From Tetrastigma voinierianum (taxonomy: Eukaryota; Streptophyta; Magnoliopsida; Vitales; Vitaceae), in NCBI GenBank assembly GCA_016808115.1, contig JAEQBH010000135.1:62001-126000 (forward strand): a stretch of 64,000 nt of DNA. The letters run 5' to 3'. The position numbers and the translations under genes were made by a program. The notes beneath the pieces are model-generated. The model was not told the origin of the DNA, did not search any database, and saw only the letters and a program-made list of their open reading frames with translations. Below, one piece after another: positions 47,080 to 60,000 of the stretch; within the stretch, counting starts at the first letter, position 1, and each line of letters opens with the position of its first letter.

Positions 47080-48080
47080 AGGGACACATGCATTGGCTGA
47101 ATTACATGAAGGATGGCGGTAATCATCGTTTTGCGTAACACCAGCACATGCAGAGCCCACACGTGGGTACTCACAACCATGAGTATGATGCGGTTTATGT
47201 GCAAAAGTGTGATCAAGCCAACTTAGCCCCTATCTTGTGGATCACTACCAAGATTTGCTCTACCGCGAGCCTGTCTGCTCTAACGCGGAATTGACATACG
47301 CCGCTTCCTCATCTTCGCTCAAAAAATATTGTCGTAGCCAATTATTCAAAGAAGTGGATAGAGGCAAGGCTGTGATCAATTAAAGATAAGGATGTCACCT
47401 AACTATCCGAAGAAATATAGTTCATTGGTTCAATATACCCCGATCATTTGTATTAGACAACGGGCCTCAATTTGATAGCCGGGCATACAGGAACTTCTGC
47501 CAAGAATTGAAAATAAAGAATCTATACTCCACCTCGCTGTATCCGTAGAGCAACGGCTAAGCAGAAGCTTTTAATAAAACCCTATTAACCGCCTTAAAGA
47601 AACGACAGATTCAAATTTCCAGCGCAAGTGGGTGGATGAACTCCCCAGTAATAACGCGTAACGACACCCGCAAACCAATCGGTATATCCCCCTTCGCGCT
47701 CACTTGTGGATGAAGGCTATAAATCAAACGTAACCTGGTATACCACACTCCAAACTGAGCACCAGCAAATGAACATCAATTCGGTGGATAAAGACCTATG
47801 CATGGCGTAGACGCAATCGCAAGAAAGCAACGGCTATGCGAATTGCATCGCATCACGCCGAAGAAGCAGCAAACCTACAATGTATATGTGAAACCCCGAC
47901 GCTTTGCTGTGGACCCGTCTCGGAAAAGTTTTCGAGAACACAAACAATACCGAAAGTTCCAACCAAACCGAGGAATGATATGGTAACATCGCAGAATCGA
48001 TCGATGCATTAGATAAACTGGGACGACACCAGACGCATCGTGGAATGTTATTCACCTCAAAAGGTACTATCAATAAAGAA
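47080..48080 (+). pseudogene. Tat-type integrase remnant, no chromodomain
   Basis: HWLNYMKD near 47091 is the end of the zinc-binding HHCC region. VVANYSKKWIEA near 47333 matches 'VAxDYFTKWIEA', with the catalytic Asp read as Asn. DNGPQFDSRAYRNFCQELK at 47456 carries the second catalytic Asp. A region like YPxxNGQAE near 47545 should hold the Glu but is shifted. KVFENTNN near 47925 and a final RTWN-IHLKKYY-like piece near 48040 close the polyprotein. No chromodomain follows, unlike chromoviruses. Confidence 0.85.
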
Positions 48081-48124
48081 TGATACAATTTCTAACCATG
48101 CTCTTCGCTTTCAATTTTTTACAA

Positions 48125-48611
48125 AGTCCAGTAAGGTTGGGCGTCTTGATCGCCCAAGATGGTCGGGCGCCACTGCCCGCCATAAAGCCCTGGGTTGACG
48201 CCCCACGCATCAGTATGGTCGAGCCCACCGTTCATTATACAAAGCCCAGGTAAGGTTGATGTCCAACCGGCCCAGTATGGTTGATGCCCATCTGGTTCAT
48301 TACAAAGCCCAGGTAAAGTTGATGTCCTACCGGCCTAGTATGGTTGATGCTTAGCTGGTTCATTACAAAGTCCGGGTAAGGTTGATGTCCTACCGGCCCA
48401 GTATGGTTGGGTAAGGTTGATGTCCGATCGCCCGCATGGTCAGATGCCCATCGTCTATTACAAAGACCCAAGGTTGATATCCTACCGGCCCAGTATGGTT
48501 AATGCCCAACTGGTTCATTACAAAAGCCTCGTGGCGTTGATGTCCTACTACCTGCAGATGGGTTGATGCCCAACCTGGTTCATTCCAGTCCGTAAGGTTG
48601 TCGGGCCCCCA
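48125..48611 (+). repeat. ~63-bp tandem array in the Tat 3' region
   Basis: About seven imperfect units follow the pattern AAGGTTGATGTCCTACCGG...CAGTATGGTTGATGCCCA...GGTTCATTACAAAGCC. Some units are shortened or scrambled. It begins just after integrase and is cut by solo LTR B at 48616, then seems to resume briefly at 52498-52560 (GAGGTTGATGCCCAAATTGC). Confidence 0.92.
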
Positions 48612-48974
48612 CCGATGAATCTTAAACTCATATATTTTTAGTCCATTATTTTAGCTTGTTTTTAGTATTTTCAAAGTTGTTTTAATGCCAAATTATGGAA
48701 TATTTACAAACTTTATCTTTTGTGGGAGTTAATTCAAAAAGGAGAGATTTCTAGCAAGAAATAAGAGAAAAATAACACATCAGAATACTATGTCGCTGAT
48801 CGAATTTGTGTGTCGCGAATTAAGAAACAAAATTTCGCTTTTTCTGATCGCGCATCTGCAAATGGTCTGCCCAAAACTGAAAGTATTGCCAACCTCAATA
48901 GTCGGTTTGCCAAAAATCGATAGGGTCGGAAAAATCACCAAAATATCTGGCCAAACACGGAATTCGATATCATG

Positions 48975-49610
48975 AAATTTCTGCATTTTTCGAGACTTTA
49001 TCTCACACGTGCATAAAATGAATTTCAGTGCAATATCGTAAATATCGGATATATCGTAAATATTGGTAAAATATCGCAGTAACATCGCTATTTTGACTTA
49101 AATCAAATCCAACGGTTAGAATTAAATCACAATGGTTTTTTGACAATCCAATGACTATTTTGACTCCAAAAAATTCTATAAATACCCCTAAAATCATACA
49201 ATTTATTTACAAGTTCATCCATATACATCCAACCTCCATTTAGCTCTTAAATTATTTTTTCTTTGTGATTTATCTCAATATTTTGAAGATCTTGTTATGA
49301 ATATTGTCTTCACAACAATATACCTGAGCCACATTGGTTTTCATTTCGTTTTGAATGGGATTAATGAATGTACTTTGATAAATTATAATGAATATTGTTT
49401 TCAATAAGTGATATCATTATTTATGTCTTTTATAGTCCAACAAAGTGACATGAATTTCAAAGTATTTTATTACTCGCATCGAAATTTTTGTCAAAATATC
49501 CATCGAAGATTACCTGGCATTCGACATATCCAGAAATCTAAGTAACTGATATAACCCAGAATACCGGTTTTGTTCCCGGTTACACAAACTTCCTACCATT
49601 AAAGAATCAG
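48975..49610 (+). other. Insertion-like block with ATATCG repeats inside solo LTR B
   Basis: This block lacks the TCGCGAC-like motif and has no counterpart at the same place in A or C. It begins with a cluster of AATATCGTAAATATCGG-type repeats (49035-49085) and holds CTATAAATACCCC at 49178, a good TATA box, followed by a leader-like AT-rich region. It may be a terminal repeat of a small LTR element or part of a DNA transposon. Ends were not defined. Confidence 0.45.
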
Positions 49611-50566
49611 TAGTCGCAACAATGATTTGTAAGGCAAAGACTATAATCCATTGCTGACAATTTTTGTTTTAGGGTCACGCATGAGAATGGAAAACATATG
49701 CAAGTCGGGATGGGAACATAATAGTTTCAAGCGCACATACTGTTTAACTAAGGCGTAACATCCGTCACGATAACTCTTCTATCGCGGCTACACTACTTCG
49801 CAATCTGAAAAAGTTTGTTGAGACGTAAAAGATGTCAAGAAAAAGTTTAGGCACTACAAGAAAATTCAGGTCAGACAAAGGGTGCTTAATGATTTAACCG
49901 ACTGTCAAGGAGAGTCAATGTTACGACATACTCTGCCGAAAAGGTGTTTTGATGTCACGACCGTAGACCCAGTCGTGTCACAAAATCAGTCAACACGTAG
50001 TCTTGGTCAGAATAATAAATATGGGTCGGCAAGATAGGTTGAAGGCGTAGGGCTATGTCGCAAACTGTAAAAACTAGGGTTATGATAGAAAATATATCAG
50101 ATGCAAAAAGTGTAGTCATGAAGAATAACATATTGGGGTCACAACATGCAAAACATTCCCAACACAAAAGTCCAGGTTGCAACATAAAAAACAAAGTTGT
50201 AATAAGGAAACAGGCTAAGTGGCGGCGTAACTCGCCGCTATGACTTTTTGGTCGCGACCGTATTATAAAATTACAAGACTCGTTGCGTTCAAGAACTGTA
50301 ACACATAAATGTCAGGAAGGAGTAAGAAAAGTTAGGTCACGATACCACTTAGTTAGGCAAACAAGATCATCGCAAATCAAGAAAACACTGCCTCTAATCA
50401 ATCCAAAGTTGCAACAAGGAAACAGTCGACATGCACACCGTCATGCACGAACTTACAACAAAATTCAAAACTCACATGACAAAATCTCGTGTCTCGACTA
50501 GTTACGCCAATCCCAACAAATTTAGGGATTCATAAAAGCATTGTGCTATGCCTCCAACTTTTAGGC

Positions 50567-50577
50567 TCTATAAATAG
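50567..50577 (+). promoter_or_regulatory. TATA box of solo LTR B
   Basis: TCTATAAATAG lies downstream of the motif array and about 130 bp upstream of a T-rich stretch (50660-50700). The corresponding position in LTR C reads TCTATCGATAG near 58534, a mutated version. This marks the probable start region of the element's RNA. Confidence 0.65.
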
Positions 50578-51988
50578 AAAACAATCATTAAAGCAGCAAG
50601 CATTTCATATCAACATTGAAATCAACTGTGAGTACTCTGTGAGCCGAGGACTCTTTTTGTATTATATTTTTCTTTTCTTTCTTTTTCTATTTTTCTTTTC
50701 TTCAGATTAGATTTAGTATAGATTTTGACTAGCTTACCTGATCTCAAACAAGAAATTGCTTCAAAAGTTTTGAAGTTGAAATTAAATGCTTAGAAATTCA
50801 TTTTACGATTATTGCTTGAATCTAATGAACTCCAAACAAAAGCTGGAAATCATTTCTTCAACTTGATCGAAGGCAAAGTGAAATCTTCCTCTAATCGCAT
50901 TTCATTTTGTAATCCAAGCCAGAACGTAACTTTCGCCGGGAAAGATCCGATGTTAGTTATGGTCTTTTCCACACTGATAGAAGAAATGCACTTCTGAAGA
51001 ATGCTGAAAATTTATGTGAATGGTGTTGTTCTCAAATTAATGCTCTACCTAGTAGCTTATACTTAAGAAAGACTATTGTTTGGCTCTGATTTCCAGGAGG
51101 CCCTCTGAGTAACACAAATATGGAGATTCCTGAGAACCTAGATCAGTTACTTGGGGGTATGTTAGACTAATATTAAAAAACTAATGTGCTCTAAAAAGTT
51201 ACTTAGATAAATCCTCAATTTGCTCATGGTTTGAGAATGGGTTGAGTGATATATCAATTTAATCAATTAGAGATCTCTCCTTGGTCTAGAAGAACGATCT
51301 TGATCCCCTGTTAGCATGAGATCTAATCAATCAAAGAGAAAACTCTTTAAGATCTTAAGGATGAGACATCATTCATTTTGTAGGAATCTAGTAATTACCC
51401 TGTCTTGGGAAGTAAGAAATCTGCAGTCATAAGAAATGGGTATGAAATATTGGAAAAGAAAAATACTCAAATCTTATGTAGAAATTTACTATAGTGGTAC
51501 TGATTAGAACTCATGTTTCAAGAATGAATATGAATTTACTCAAAGGAAAAGTATGGTTGGGAGGAGGAATCCAAACTATACTACTCGCTTTCAAATTCAG
51601 CCCAAATAAGGGGAAAATAGAATGAGATTATGATGCAAGAATTGATAATTTCACAGCAATGAAATCCCAGTGTTTATTTCTAGCAATAATATGGTTATTC
51701 AAATTCGCCATTATTTAGATTTTATTTTTTTCTTTATTTTAAATGTGATTCCGCTTATTAAAATTCTGATTAGTTACTAAATTTTTCTAAACTGCACGCT
51801 CAAATAAGCAGAACTCGAGTAGTCAGATAGCAAAGCTTTAAATTTTTCAATTCTGTGGGAATCAGTATCCTAGACTTATGGTCTACTTTATTACTCAGGA
51901 CGCACTGCACTTACGCTTTTAAGACCTAACTAAATCTTTAAATGAGTTCAGTGACAAAAACAATTCTTCTTATGAGCATACAACATAT

Positions 51989-52440
51989 GGTCTTAACAAG
52001 TTTTTAGCGTCGTTGCCGGGGATTAGATAATAATCCTTGATGATGATGTTTTTAAATTTGTATATAGCTTTGGTCTTAACAAGTTTTTTGGCAGCTGCAG
52101 CGAGGACTTTACTTAGTTTTTCGTAGAGTTGTTTCAAATTTTGAGTAACAGTTAAGGCCGCTGTCTGGGATTTAGATAATAATCCTTTGAGATGATGGTA
52201 TTTTAAATTTGTACATAGCATTTGGTCTAACAAGCTACAAGGTCGTCATTGACTTTACTTAGTTCTTAAAAGTAAAAGGTTTTAAATTGAGTAATGCCTG
52301 GGCGCCATTGCCGGACTTTACTTAGTCTTTGTAGCAAATGTTCAAATTAGCACAAGCCAAGGTCACTACGGACTTTACGTAGTCTTGCAAGAAGGTTCTA
52401 AATTGAAAATAAGTTTTCGACTAACACATATATAAACTAC
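51989..52440 (+). repeat. LTR-end/primer-binding-site repeats at the end of solo LTR B
   Basis: GGTCTTAAC occurs at 51989 and 52072 and as GGTCTAAC at 52224. After the first comes TAGCGTCGTTGCCGGGGA (52005-52022), two mismatches from the tRNA-Asp complement, then GATTAGATAATAATCC. A second unit type has GGCGCCATTGCCGGACTTTA near 52297, with the ACTTTACTTAGT block repeated near 52100, 52250, 52313 and 52370. Confidence 0.82.
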
Positions 52441-52497
52441 AACCTCAAACACAAAATTCAATTGAACTACTCAAACTATTAAAAATTTTAAGAAAAT

Positions 52498-55400
52498 CAT
52501 GCTCGGGCGCTAACAAGGTGGAGTGTCCCATCAAGCCCAGAGAGGTTGATGCCCAAATTGCATCACGAAGCCTGTGCAAGGGAAAGGGTAGGTAGAAGAG
52601 GGCATATGAACCTTAGTTACCGCAGTTGTTCATCCCTCTGGAACTGATCTATCTCCCCACTAAGGCAGGCATCTTTTTCGCCTCGTTAAATTAACTTAAT
52701 TACTTGATTCATAAAAGATAAAGCAACAACATCGATTAGCAAACAACACATGCTTTGTCATCGAGAACAACCATGCTTTATTATCGAGCTTGGTTTCAAA
52801 ACAATAAAACTGGGATATGGTCATGTGTGTAGTGGACTAAGGTTCAACGTAGCAATGACAAATGCAAACCCAGTTCCTACCGTAGACATTAGGTTCCTCA
52901 ATCTCCCTACAGCTTCTAGGGAAGAATCAGCTCATTACTGTGCCCAACCTCTATGGGCAAAGAGATGCTCGCCTCGCCATAATATCCGTTCAAGAACTAC
53001 GCGGGAGCCTCCCTACGGGCGAGATTCGCTACTTCACCAGATCAACATCACTTACAACTTCGCAAGGACACCCTGGGGCACGAGGTTAATCAAGAACTCG
53101 ATAACGCTTAGTAGTGTTTTGACATTCGTCTGAACTCCTGTCAGTTTCCATAAATATTATGTACGAAAGCACAATAATGCATACCTATAGTTGAGGTGTT
53201 CATTAAGCCTTCCCTCGTGTTCCTCCAAGGCCTTTTTCTTATACCTCACCCGATACGGACACTTCATCCATAAGTCCCGAAGTTCTCGCGGGGAGACTGT
53301 CACGCCAAATAGCTAACCTGATTTTTCGCCTTCCGCCTACCTTTTCGTTAGAACCACTAGAAGATTGAACCCGGCCATCCTGGACCACTCATCCCAGCAC
53401 TCCCCCCCGCCTAGCTGGCATCCATGCAGCCATTACTGGGCTCAGAGGAGCAAAGATCTCTCTCCCGCCGTCGCCACCTCTCGACGCTCTCTGCCTCTTT
53501 CTCCACTGCCCGGAGCTCGACTGGCCTGCCACTAAAGAAGCACTCATCACCCCATGGTCGGTGTGTTTATTATGCCGAGTCGCAACCTCTCCGCATCCTC
53601 GCCGAGACTAGAACTCGTAAGGTCGTGGTAAGTCTATTCTGATACCACACGAATGTGGCAAAAGAATACATTGTAATAAGGGGGCAAAACTCTAAAATGA
53701 TACTAGAATTGGTGTATAGTAGCTCAGAAATATACTGGGCCACCGACTGGACGGGTTATTTAAGTGGCGATAGTATGTCGTTTTCACTTCCCCGCTTGAG
53801 TTCATCCTGCAAGATAGTGGACTCAGATCACATATTCTTTCAATACCCTCGGCTCCACACACAAATACCAATGATCCAAAAAGGAAAAGGTTTGAGAGCA
53901 GTTGTTCCATATATGCCTGGGATTACCTCTGACGTTAAATTTTCTAGCGCATTGATAATCTGCACCTTCAGCTAAAGATACTTCCTCCATGGGGAGCCCG
54001 CCCCCGCGAGAATGTAAGAATTCAGCAGAATTGGCCTGAAGCAACTAGCCTGCACGCCAATCCGGTAGATGTAACCTGTCTCGACCGCTAGCACCGGCCC
54101 GAGGGAGTGTCCTCCTAGACCTCCACATGAGTTAGGGAGACCTCTCTTAAATCCACTGAGAGCACAGTCTCCAAAGCCGACAGGCCATGAAAGCCTATCT
54201 CAGGTGAGTCTGAAACGACTATCGCCTGCACATCCGAACCCCTTCACGAGCCAAGTGTCGATCAGCCTCATCAACCACCCTGGGTAGCATCGGGCTGCCC
54301 GCTGGTCGCACCTCGCTGCGCTTCCCCTCGCACAAGAGAACGAGATCAACCATCTCGTCCTTTCTTCTTCTCTTCGCAGCGGTGGGCTTAGATATCGGGG
54401 GAAACCCAAGGACAAAATCTTCCACCCCCAGCCTGTGCGCCTTAGTCGCTCAAGCACCCGTCCTTAGATGTCAAAGGTGACAGAACCCTTTCGTAAAAAG
54501 AAGACGCCTACCCCATCAACCTCTGCATGTCGAGGAATTACACGAAATCCTCCCTAACTGGGTCAAGGCCGTACATCGATCACCAGCTCCCTGTTCAAAC
54601 CGTCCCTGCCTCTAAGTCTTGGCTAAAGACGACGCCTGGCGAAATTCAGAGATAAGCAATAACGTAATGCCTCCTCCAACGATACGCGTGGGAAGAGGGC
54701 GAGAATATCAAGAACCGGAATAATGTGTGGAGATGGATCCGCTACCCACCACAAAGATTCCTCACTTAAGAGAATTTGTGATGTCGTCTCTCACTTTAAA
54801 TCTCTAGCAACTCGAATTTTCTAAAGCTCACTTTCTCCAATCTAATTTAATTAATCGACTCCTACGCTCTCGCACAAAAAAAAATATTTATTAATAAGAT
54901 ACGTAAATATAAAGGATATACGTGTAGAAATGCATAGGCATACAAATCCCAAAACATGAGCACACCTGGGAACGACATTGATCTGTTCAAAGTAAATAGG
55001 AGGTCAGGGGAGCCCGAGGTCTCATGCCAAGGTCTTCTAACCAAGATCACGCCCTTCGCCGCCATGTCGAGAAGATCGCGAACAAATCAAGTTCGAGGTC
55101 TCTAGGCCAACATGGATAGCCAACCTCAGTGTCCCAACTTCAAGGTATAAATGCAGCAAACCTCTACCAACAAAATGTCCAGTTGGTAAAGAAGGTCCAC
55201 CATACCATAATTCTGGCAGATTCAATAACATTCGACGTGATAAGAGCGTGAGGCGCCTCCAAAGAAGGAAGCAGAATCGCGATTAAAGATGAATAAAGTG
55301 GAGTCTTATCAGCAGTCGCCCTGCGAAATACACTACATCGTTTTCCCGTTTACAACATATTCTGCCAAACTATTCGGGCAATCGTCCAAATCGGAGACGG

Positions 55401-57002
55401 CTGAATTTTGTTAATAAGATCTCTATCTCCTCCATGGATGCAGGACAGGCTATTTGCAGTATGATCCCAATACTAGGTTCTTCGCGCCTCGTACCGATCA
55501 TGAAAGCTTTTTGTCCTTTCCATGTTACAAGCAAAACAACAATAGAAAGAAAGAAGGAGAATCGGCCATGCCATAATACCAACCGTAAAGATGAACGACA
55601 TGAACTCCATCGCGAACATGTCACAACTCGAATCAACGATAAAGAATAAAACAAGGCTTATCTGAAAGATAAGGGAAAACTAACGCCTGGAAAGATAAAC
55701 CGCAAAACACTTAATCGTGGTCCTCGAGCGGGGGTGAACAAAAATGGTGTAAACACGACGAGCTGGTGAAATCTAATCATGACTTCAAGTATAAGGCATC
55801 TATATCTACTGGCAGATGAACATGACTCCTAAGTATAAGGCATCAGCACCTCACAGGCGCCAGTGGCGTTGACTCATCAACCCTACAAGCGATTTGAATC
55901 TTGGCCGCTTCATCTTGGGCATAAAATGCTTGAGTATGGGCCGGGCTCATGAGCACACCGGGCTAGGGCATATTACTCCCATGTACGGGCTTGGGCGAAC
56001 AACTAGTGAGTGGGTTAAGAATCATAAGGGCCGCTCCATTTAAATTCATTCGCATGTAACCCTTATCCCGAGGCATTTTTTAGAGATTCGTCAAGCGCCG
56101 TAACCCTGTCCCGAGGTTAGTCCGTTAGCGACTAGTTAGGGGCACGGAAAAATAAGGTGGAAGAAAAAAAATTTCAGAAACAAAGTTTCATTAATTACGC
56201 AAATGGCATTCATATTTACATAATGACGCTTACAACTGGCGATCATACTTGACCATTACATAACCCGATGAGAGGCGAGCTGAAAGAAGAGGAAGTGGAA
56301 GAAGAAGGCTAAGAAGATATGGAAAAGAAAAAGCCTCGAAGCTGCGGAGGCTAAAGAAGAAAGAATATGAAAAAGAAAAGCCCTGAGCCGCCTGGCAATA
56401 TAGTTCTGGCTTGATACCCAGCAAAGGGGGCATACAATGAGACTTACTCATTTGAACATGAGATATAAAATTTCATTGATTTGGAGCGTTCTCCATTTAA
56501 GTTTTGAACCACGAGGACATATAAGGCTGAAAATACCTCAAAATCAAATTATAAATTCCTTGTAGCCCTTGTGGCCAACCTATCAACATCACATTCGACT
56601 AGGGCTTGTCGAAAAGTCCGGTCTTGTGACATCATGATGTACAGCCATACACATCCATCGAAAACTTCAAAAACCGACGGTGACATAAAAGAATGCATTA
56701 CTTTATGTACTTTATAGGTTACAAACTGATGGAAACTCAAGTCATACTAAATGCGTTACCAAAAATAGAAAACCCCCGGAAACATGCATGTTGGAATACA
56801 CAAGCATTAACGATCCCCGGTTCCCAGACATTTGGAATACGCAAACTCGTGGGAAACTCCAAAAGTCATACTAAATGCGTTACCAAAAATAGAAAACCCT
56901 CGGAAACATGCATGTTGGAATACGCAAGCGTGCGATCCGGGTTCCCCGAACTGAGGCGGTCGAAAATAGGTATTTTTCCGGCGGGAAAGTGACTCACTAA
57001 TT
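52498..57002 (-). other. Tat 3' region; possible antisense ORF remnant
   Basis: No plus-strand domain was recognised. On the minus strand there are unconnected open stretches, for example 55654-55370 (with MEEIEILLTKFSRLRFG), 55231-55037 (with HLYLEVGTLRLAIHVG, faintly like the 'LRLPLHPF' motif of the gypsy-associated Transposase_28 family) and 54425-54219 (with AAKRRRKDEMVDLVL). Several Tat elements are known to carry an antisense ORF here. The match is weak and no continuous frame exists. Confidence 0.35.
56729..56976. repeat. 124-bp tandem duplication near the Tat 3' end
   Basis: GTCATACTAAATGCGTTACC occurs at 56741 and 56865 and is followed in both by CAAAAATAGAAAACCC and GGAAACATGCATGTTGGAAT. 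The spacing is 124 bp. Differences are few, so this duplication is younger than most of the element. Confidence 0.93.
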
Positions 57003-57018
57003 GGAAAAAGGGGGGCAT
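57003..57018 (+). other. Polypurine tract of the Tat element
   Basis: GGAAAAAGGGGGGCAT lies immediately before the LTR start TGTGGGTACC at 57019. It defines plus orientation for the element. Confidence 0.75.
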
Positions 57019-60000
57019 TGTGGGTACCATGGCTTTTGGCCCAGCATCCCCATTCAGAAGGCCCAAATGGATCAAAACCCATAGGAGGCCCAAGTATCCC
57101 CACACGAACATGGATCTGGACCACGGCCTAAAGTCCGGCTCGTGGACTATCCAATCACGACTAAAGGCCTCAGGATTTGTGCCGGGCACATCCTCTTATA
57201 GTAAATTTGTCTGGTAGATCTTAAACTCATCTATTTTAATCCATTTTTACGGCTTATTTTTAGTATTATCGAGTTGTTTATTAATATTGTAAAATATTTA
57301 CAGAAAACTTTGTGTTTCTCAGGGAGTTAATTCAAAAAGGGAGAGATTTCAATGAAATGAAACGATAATTCTGGCAGTCTGTATCGCGACGAGTTTGGTG
57401 TGTCGTGACAAGCGTCTAAACAAATGTCTAGAGAGCTATGTGTGACAATGTTACTACGTGTCGCAACACATAGGAATCTAAAAATTGGAAAATGGTATGT
57501 CGCAACAAAAGGCTGACATGGCCGACGAGGAAATGGGAAAAGCTATTTGAGGCAGATCGATTATGTTGCGACATAATGAAGATCGGAAGGCGGAATGTAT
57601 GTATTTCACGAGAATCTACTCTGTTGCGACAACGACTATCTTCACAACATGGAGGAATTGAAGTTGAGACATAAAAACTGAAAGAAGAAGTTGATGCCAA
57701 CAAGAAAATTTATTATCCTTATTTAGTGTGCTGCTGTTGAAGCGGCTTGAGTACATGGCAGAACTGACGTTGCAACACCGCTGTTGAGGAGATAAATGCA
57801 TGTCGCGACATGGATCTTAATGTCATGACACTTAAAATAAAAGGTAAGGCAGAGAGAGAAGCGAGAATTCACGCGACAGGACTTTATATGTCGACAAAGG
57901 TTTCAATACAATGCAAAGAGTGCATGAACATGTATTGGGTCGCGACATAGCGAATAAAAACCCAAGCCACGGAGAGGAGTCTTATCGCGACATGGCGAGT
58001 CACGACGGTAGTGTGACAACGCAGAAATTGCCGCAACATGAATAAGGCTATGACAAGAAGTCAAACTCAGTAAGCAAGCCTCTATCGCTGACAAACTTCA
58101 CGAATTCGCGGCGAAATGCAAATATCCTGAGGCGGTGTTACTGACATAACTTTGAGCGAGTCGCATCGCGGCAGGAAAGCTTAGGTCGTGACGCGACTTC
58201 TGAAGCGCCGCTGAAAGCGTGTTCGGACATGATTAGCGAGTTGTGAAGCGTGGTGTTTGAGATGCCGAAATATTGTCCTGACAAAGAGCTACGTACGGCG
58301 AAAGAGTTATCATACTAAAAGAAAGAAGATTATCGCAATAAAAATACGTTGTCGCAATTGAGCTAAAATAGGCATAAGATCTTCAAATTACTTGTGGGCG
58401 AGCTTCATACACCCAACAAACACAAACTCTATCGCGACACAACTAGGTCGCGACAAGGAGAAAGCGAATCTGGGACATAATTTTTAGGGATTCACACATA
58501 GCCTCGATTTTAAAGTACAGAAACTTTGAGGGCTCTATCGATAGAAACGGCTGCTTGAAGCGGGCGTGAATCAACATCAGGCCAGACCGGAGTGCACAGG
58601 GTGAGGACTCTTTTTATTATATATATATATATATATATTTCTTATTTTCTTTTCTTGTGAATTAGATTTGAGAGGGGTTTATTTAGCCAATTTGTTTCTT
58701 TGGATCTAAAAACAAGATTATTCGGAAGTTTTGAAGTCGGATTTAAATCACAGAAATTCATTCTGATTACTATTTGAATTGATGAACTCGGACAAAAAGT
58801 GGAACTCATTTCCTTTGGATGAGTGAACATAGTGGAATTTTCTGATCGATGTCGAGTGTATACTATAATCCGATTTTCGAAGAACTGACCTGGCAGGAAA
58901 GATTTGGCGTTAGTTATGGTCTTTTACGCCTGTGTTAGAAGAAAATTTCACGAGTTGAGGTTTTGAATTTATTTGGATGGTGATGTTGTGAAATTAATTG
59001 TTGATCTTAGTAGCTAATACCCGTGAAAATTTATTATCGGCTCTGATTTTTAGGAGGCCCTAAGTGACACGAGAGATGGAGATTCACGAGGCATAGATTA
59101 GTTATGGGGTATCTTTAGACTAATATTGAAGAACTAATGAGCTTTGAAAGGTTGCTTAGATAAATCCTCGATTTGCTCATGGTTTGAGAAGGGTTAGTGA
59201 TATATCAATTTAATCAATTAAGTCTCTCATGATGGGAGGAATGAGTCTTGATCGCATGTTAAATTTGAGATAGGAAAGGAAAAACTCTTTTAGATCTTAA
59301 GGATGGAGACATCACGTTCATTTTGGCAGAAATCTAGCGATTGCCTTATCTTAGGAATGAAATCTGTGATCATGGAAATGGGTATGAGGAAGTGTTGAAA
59401 GAAAAAATACCGAATCTATAGAGAAATTCTAATTAAGTAATTGATTAGAATCATGTTTCATAAATGAACATGAATCTCTACTAAGTGAAAGCATGTAGTT
59501 GAAGGAGAATCGAACTATACTACCTGCCTCTGACATGAGTGATTAACTGGAGAGAATAGAATTAGATTATGATGTAGGAATTGATAATTTCACAGAAATC
59601 GATGTCTACTTCGATAATAGTTGATCCAAGTTTATATATTTAAGTTTAATTTTTTTTCCTTATTTTGATAAGTTCAGATTTATTAAAATTCTTATTAGTT
59701 TTAAATTTTCCTAAATTGGGCGTTCAAATAGTACACTTAGGTAATTGGGGATTGAGAAGTTTAGATTCTTTCCAATATCAGTGGGAGCGATATCCAAACT
59801 TATAAGTCCACTTATTACTGCTTATCTGACCTGTGCGCACAATTTTAAGACCAAATTAAATTCAATTGAGTTTGAAATAGTATTCTTAACATGAGCATCT
59901 AGTTATATTTGGTTTTTATGATTTTAAATATTAGCGGGATTTTGATCGGTCTAGTTTATAATCCTTCATTAGTGTGCCATAAATTTATATTTATGGATTA

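Larger units (their letters stand above)
48616..52497 (+). mobile_element. Solo LTR B (same family as A and C)
   Basis: Starts TGAATCTTAAACTC at 48616 in the Tat 3' array. Homology to A and C includes the first 130 bp, GGCTCTGATTTCCAGGAGG near 51080, and the block that follows to about 51300. The end region from 51989 consists of ~83-bp units with LTR-end and primer-binding-like sequence, then a second type of unit to about 52440. Tat sequence resumes near 52498. The exact right end and target duplication were not resolved. Worn TCGCGAC-like motifs occur at 48790-48850 and 49600-50490. Confidence 0.75.

Noticed and set aside
48235..48471. Open frame with a repeated protein-like pattern, minus strand
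   Set aside because: It is a by-product of the 63-bp tandem DNA array; the repeat unit length is a multiple of three by chance and no start or domain supports it.
48125..48611. CRISPR-like alternation of repeats
   Set aside because: Units are directly adjacent with no unique spacers of fixed size, they lie inside a plant retrotransposon, and there are no cas genes.
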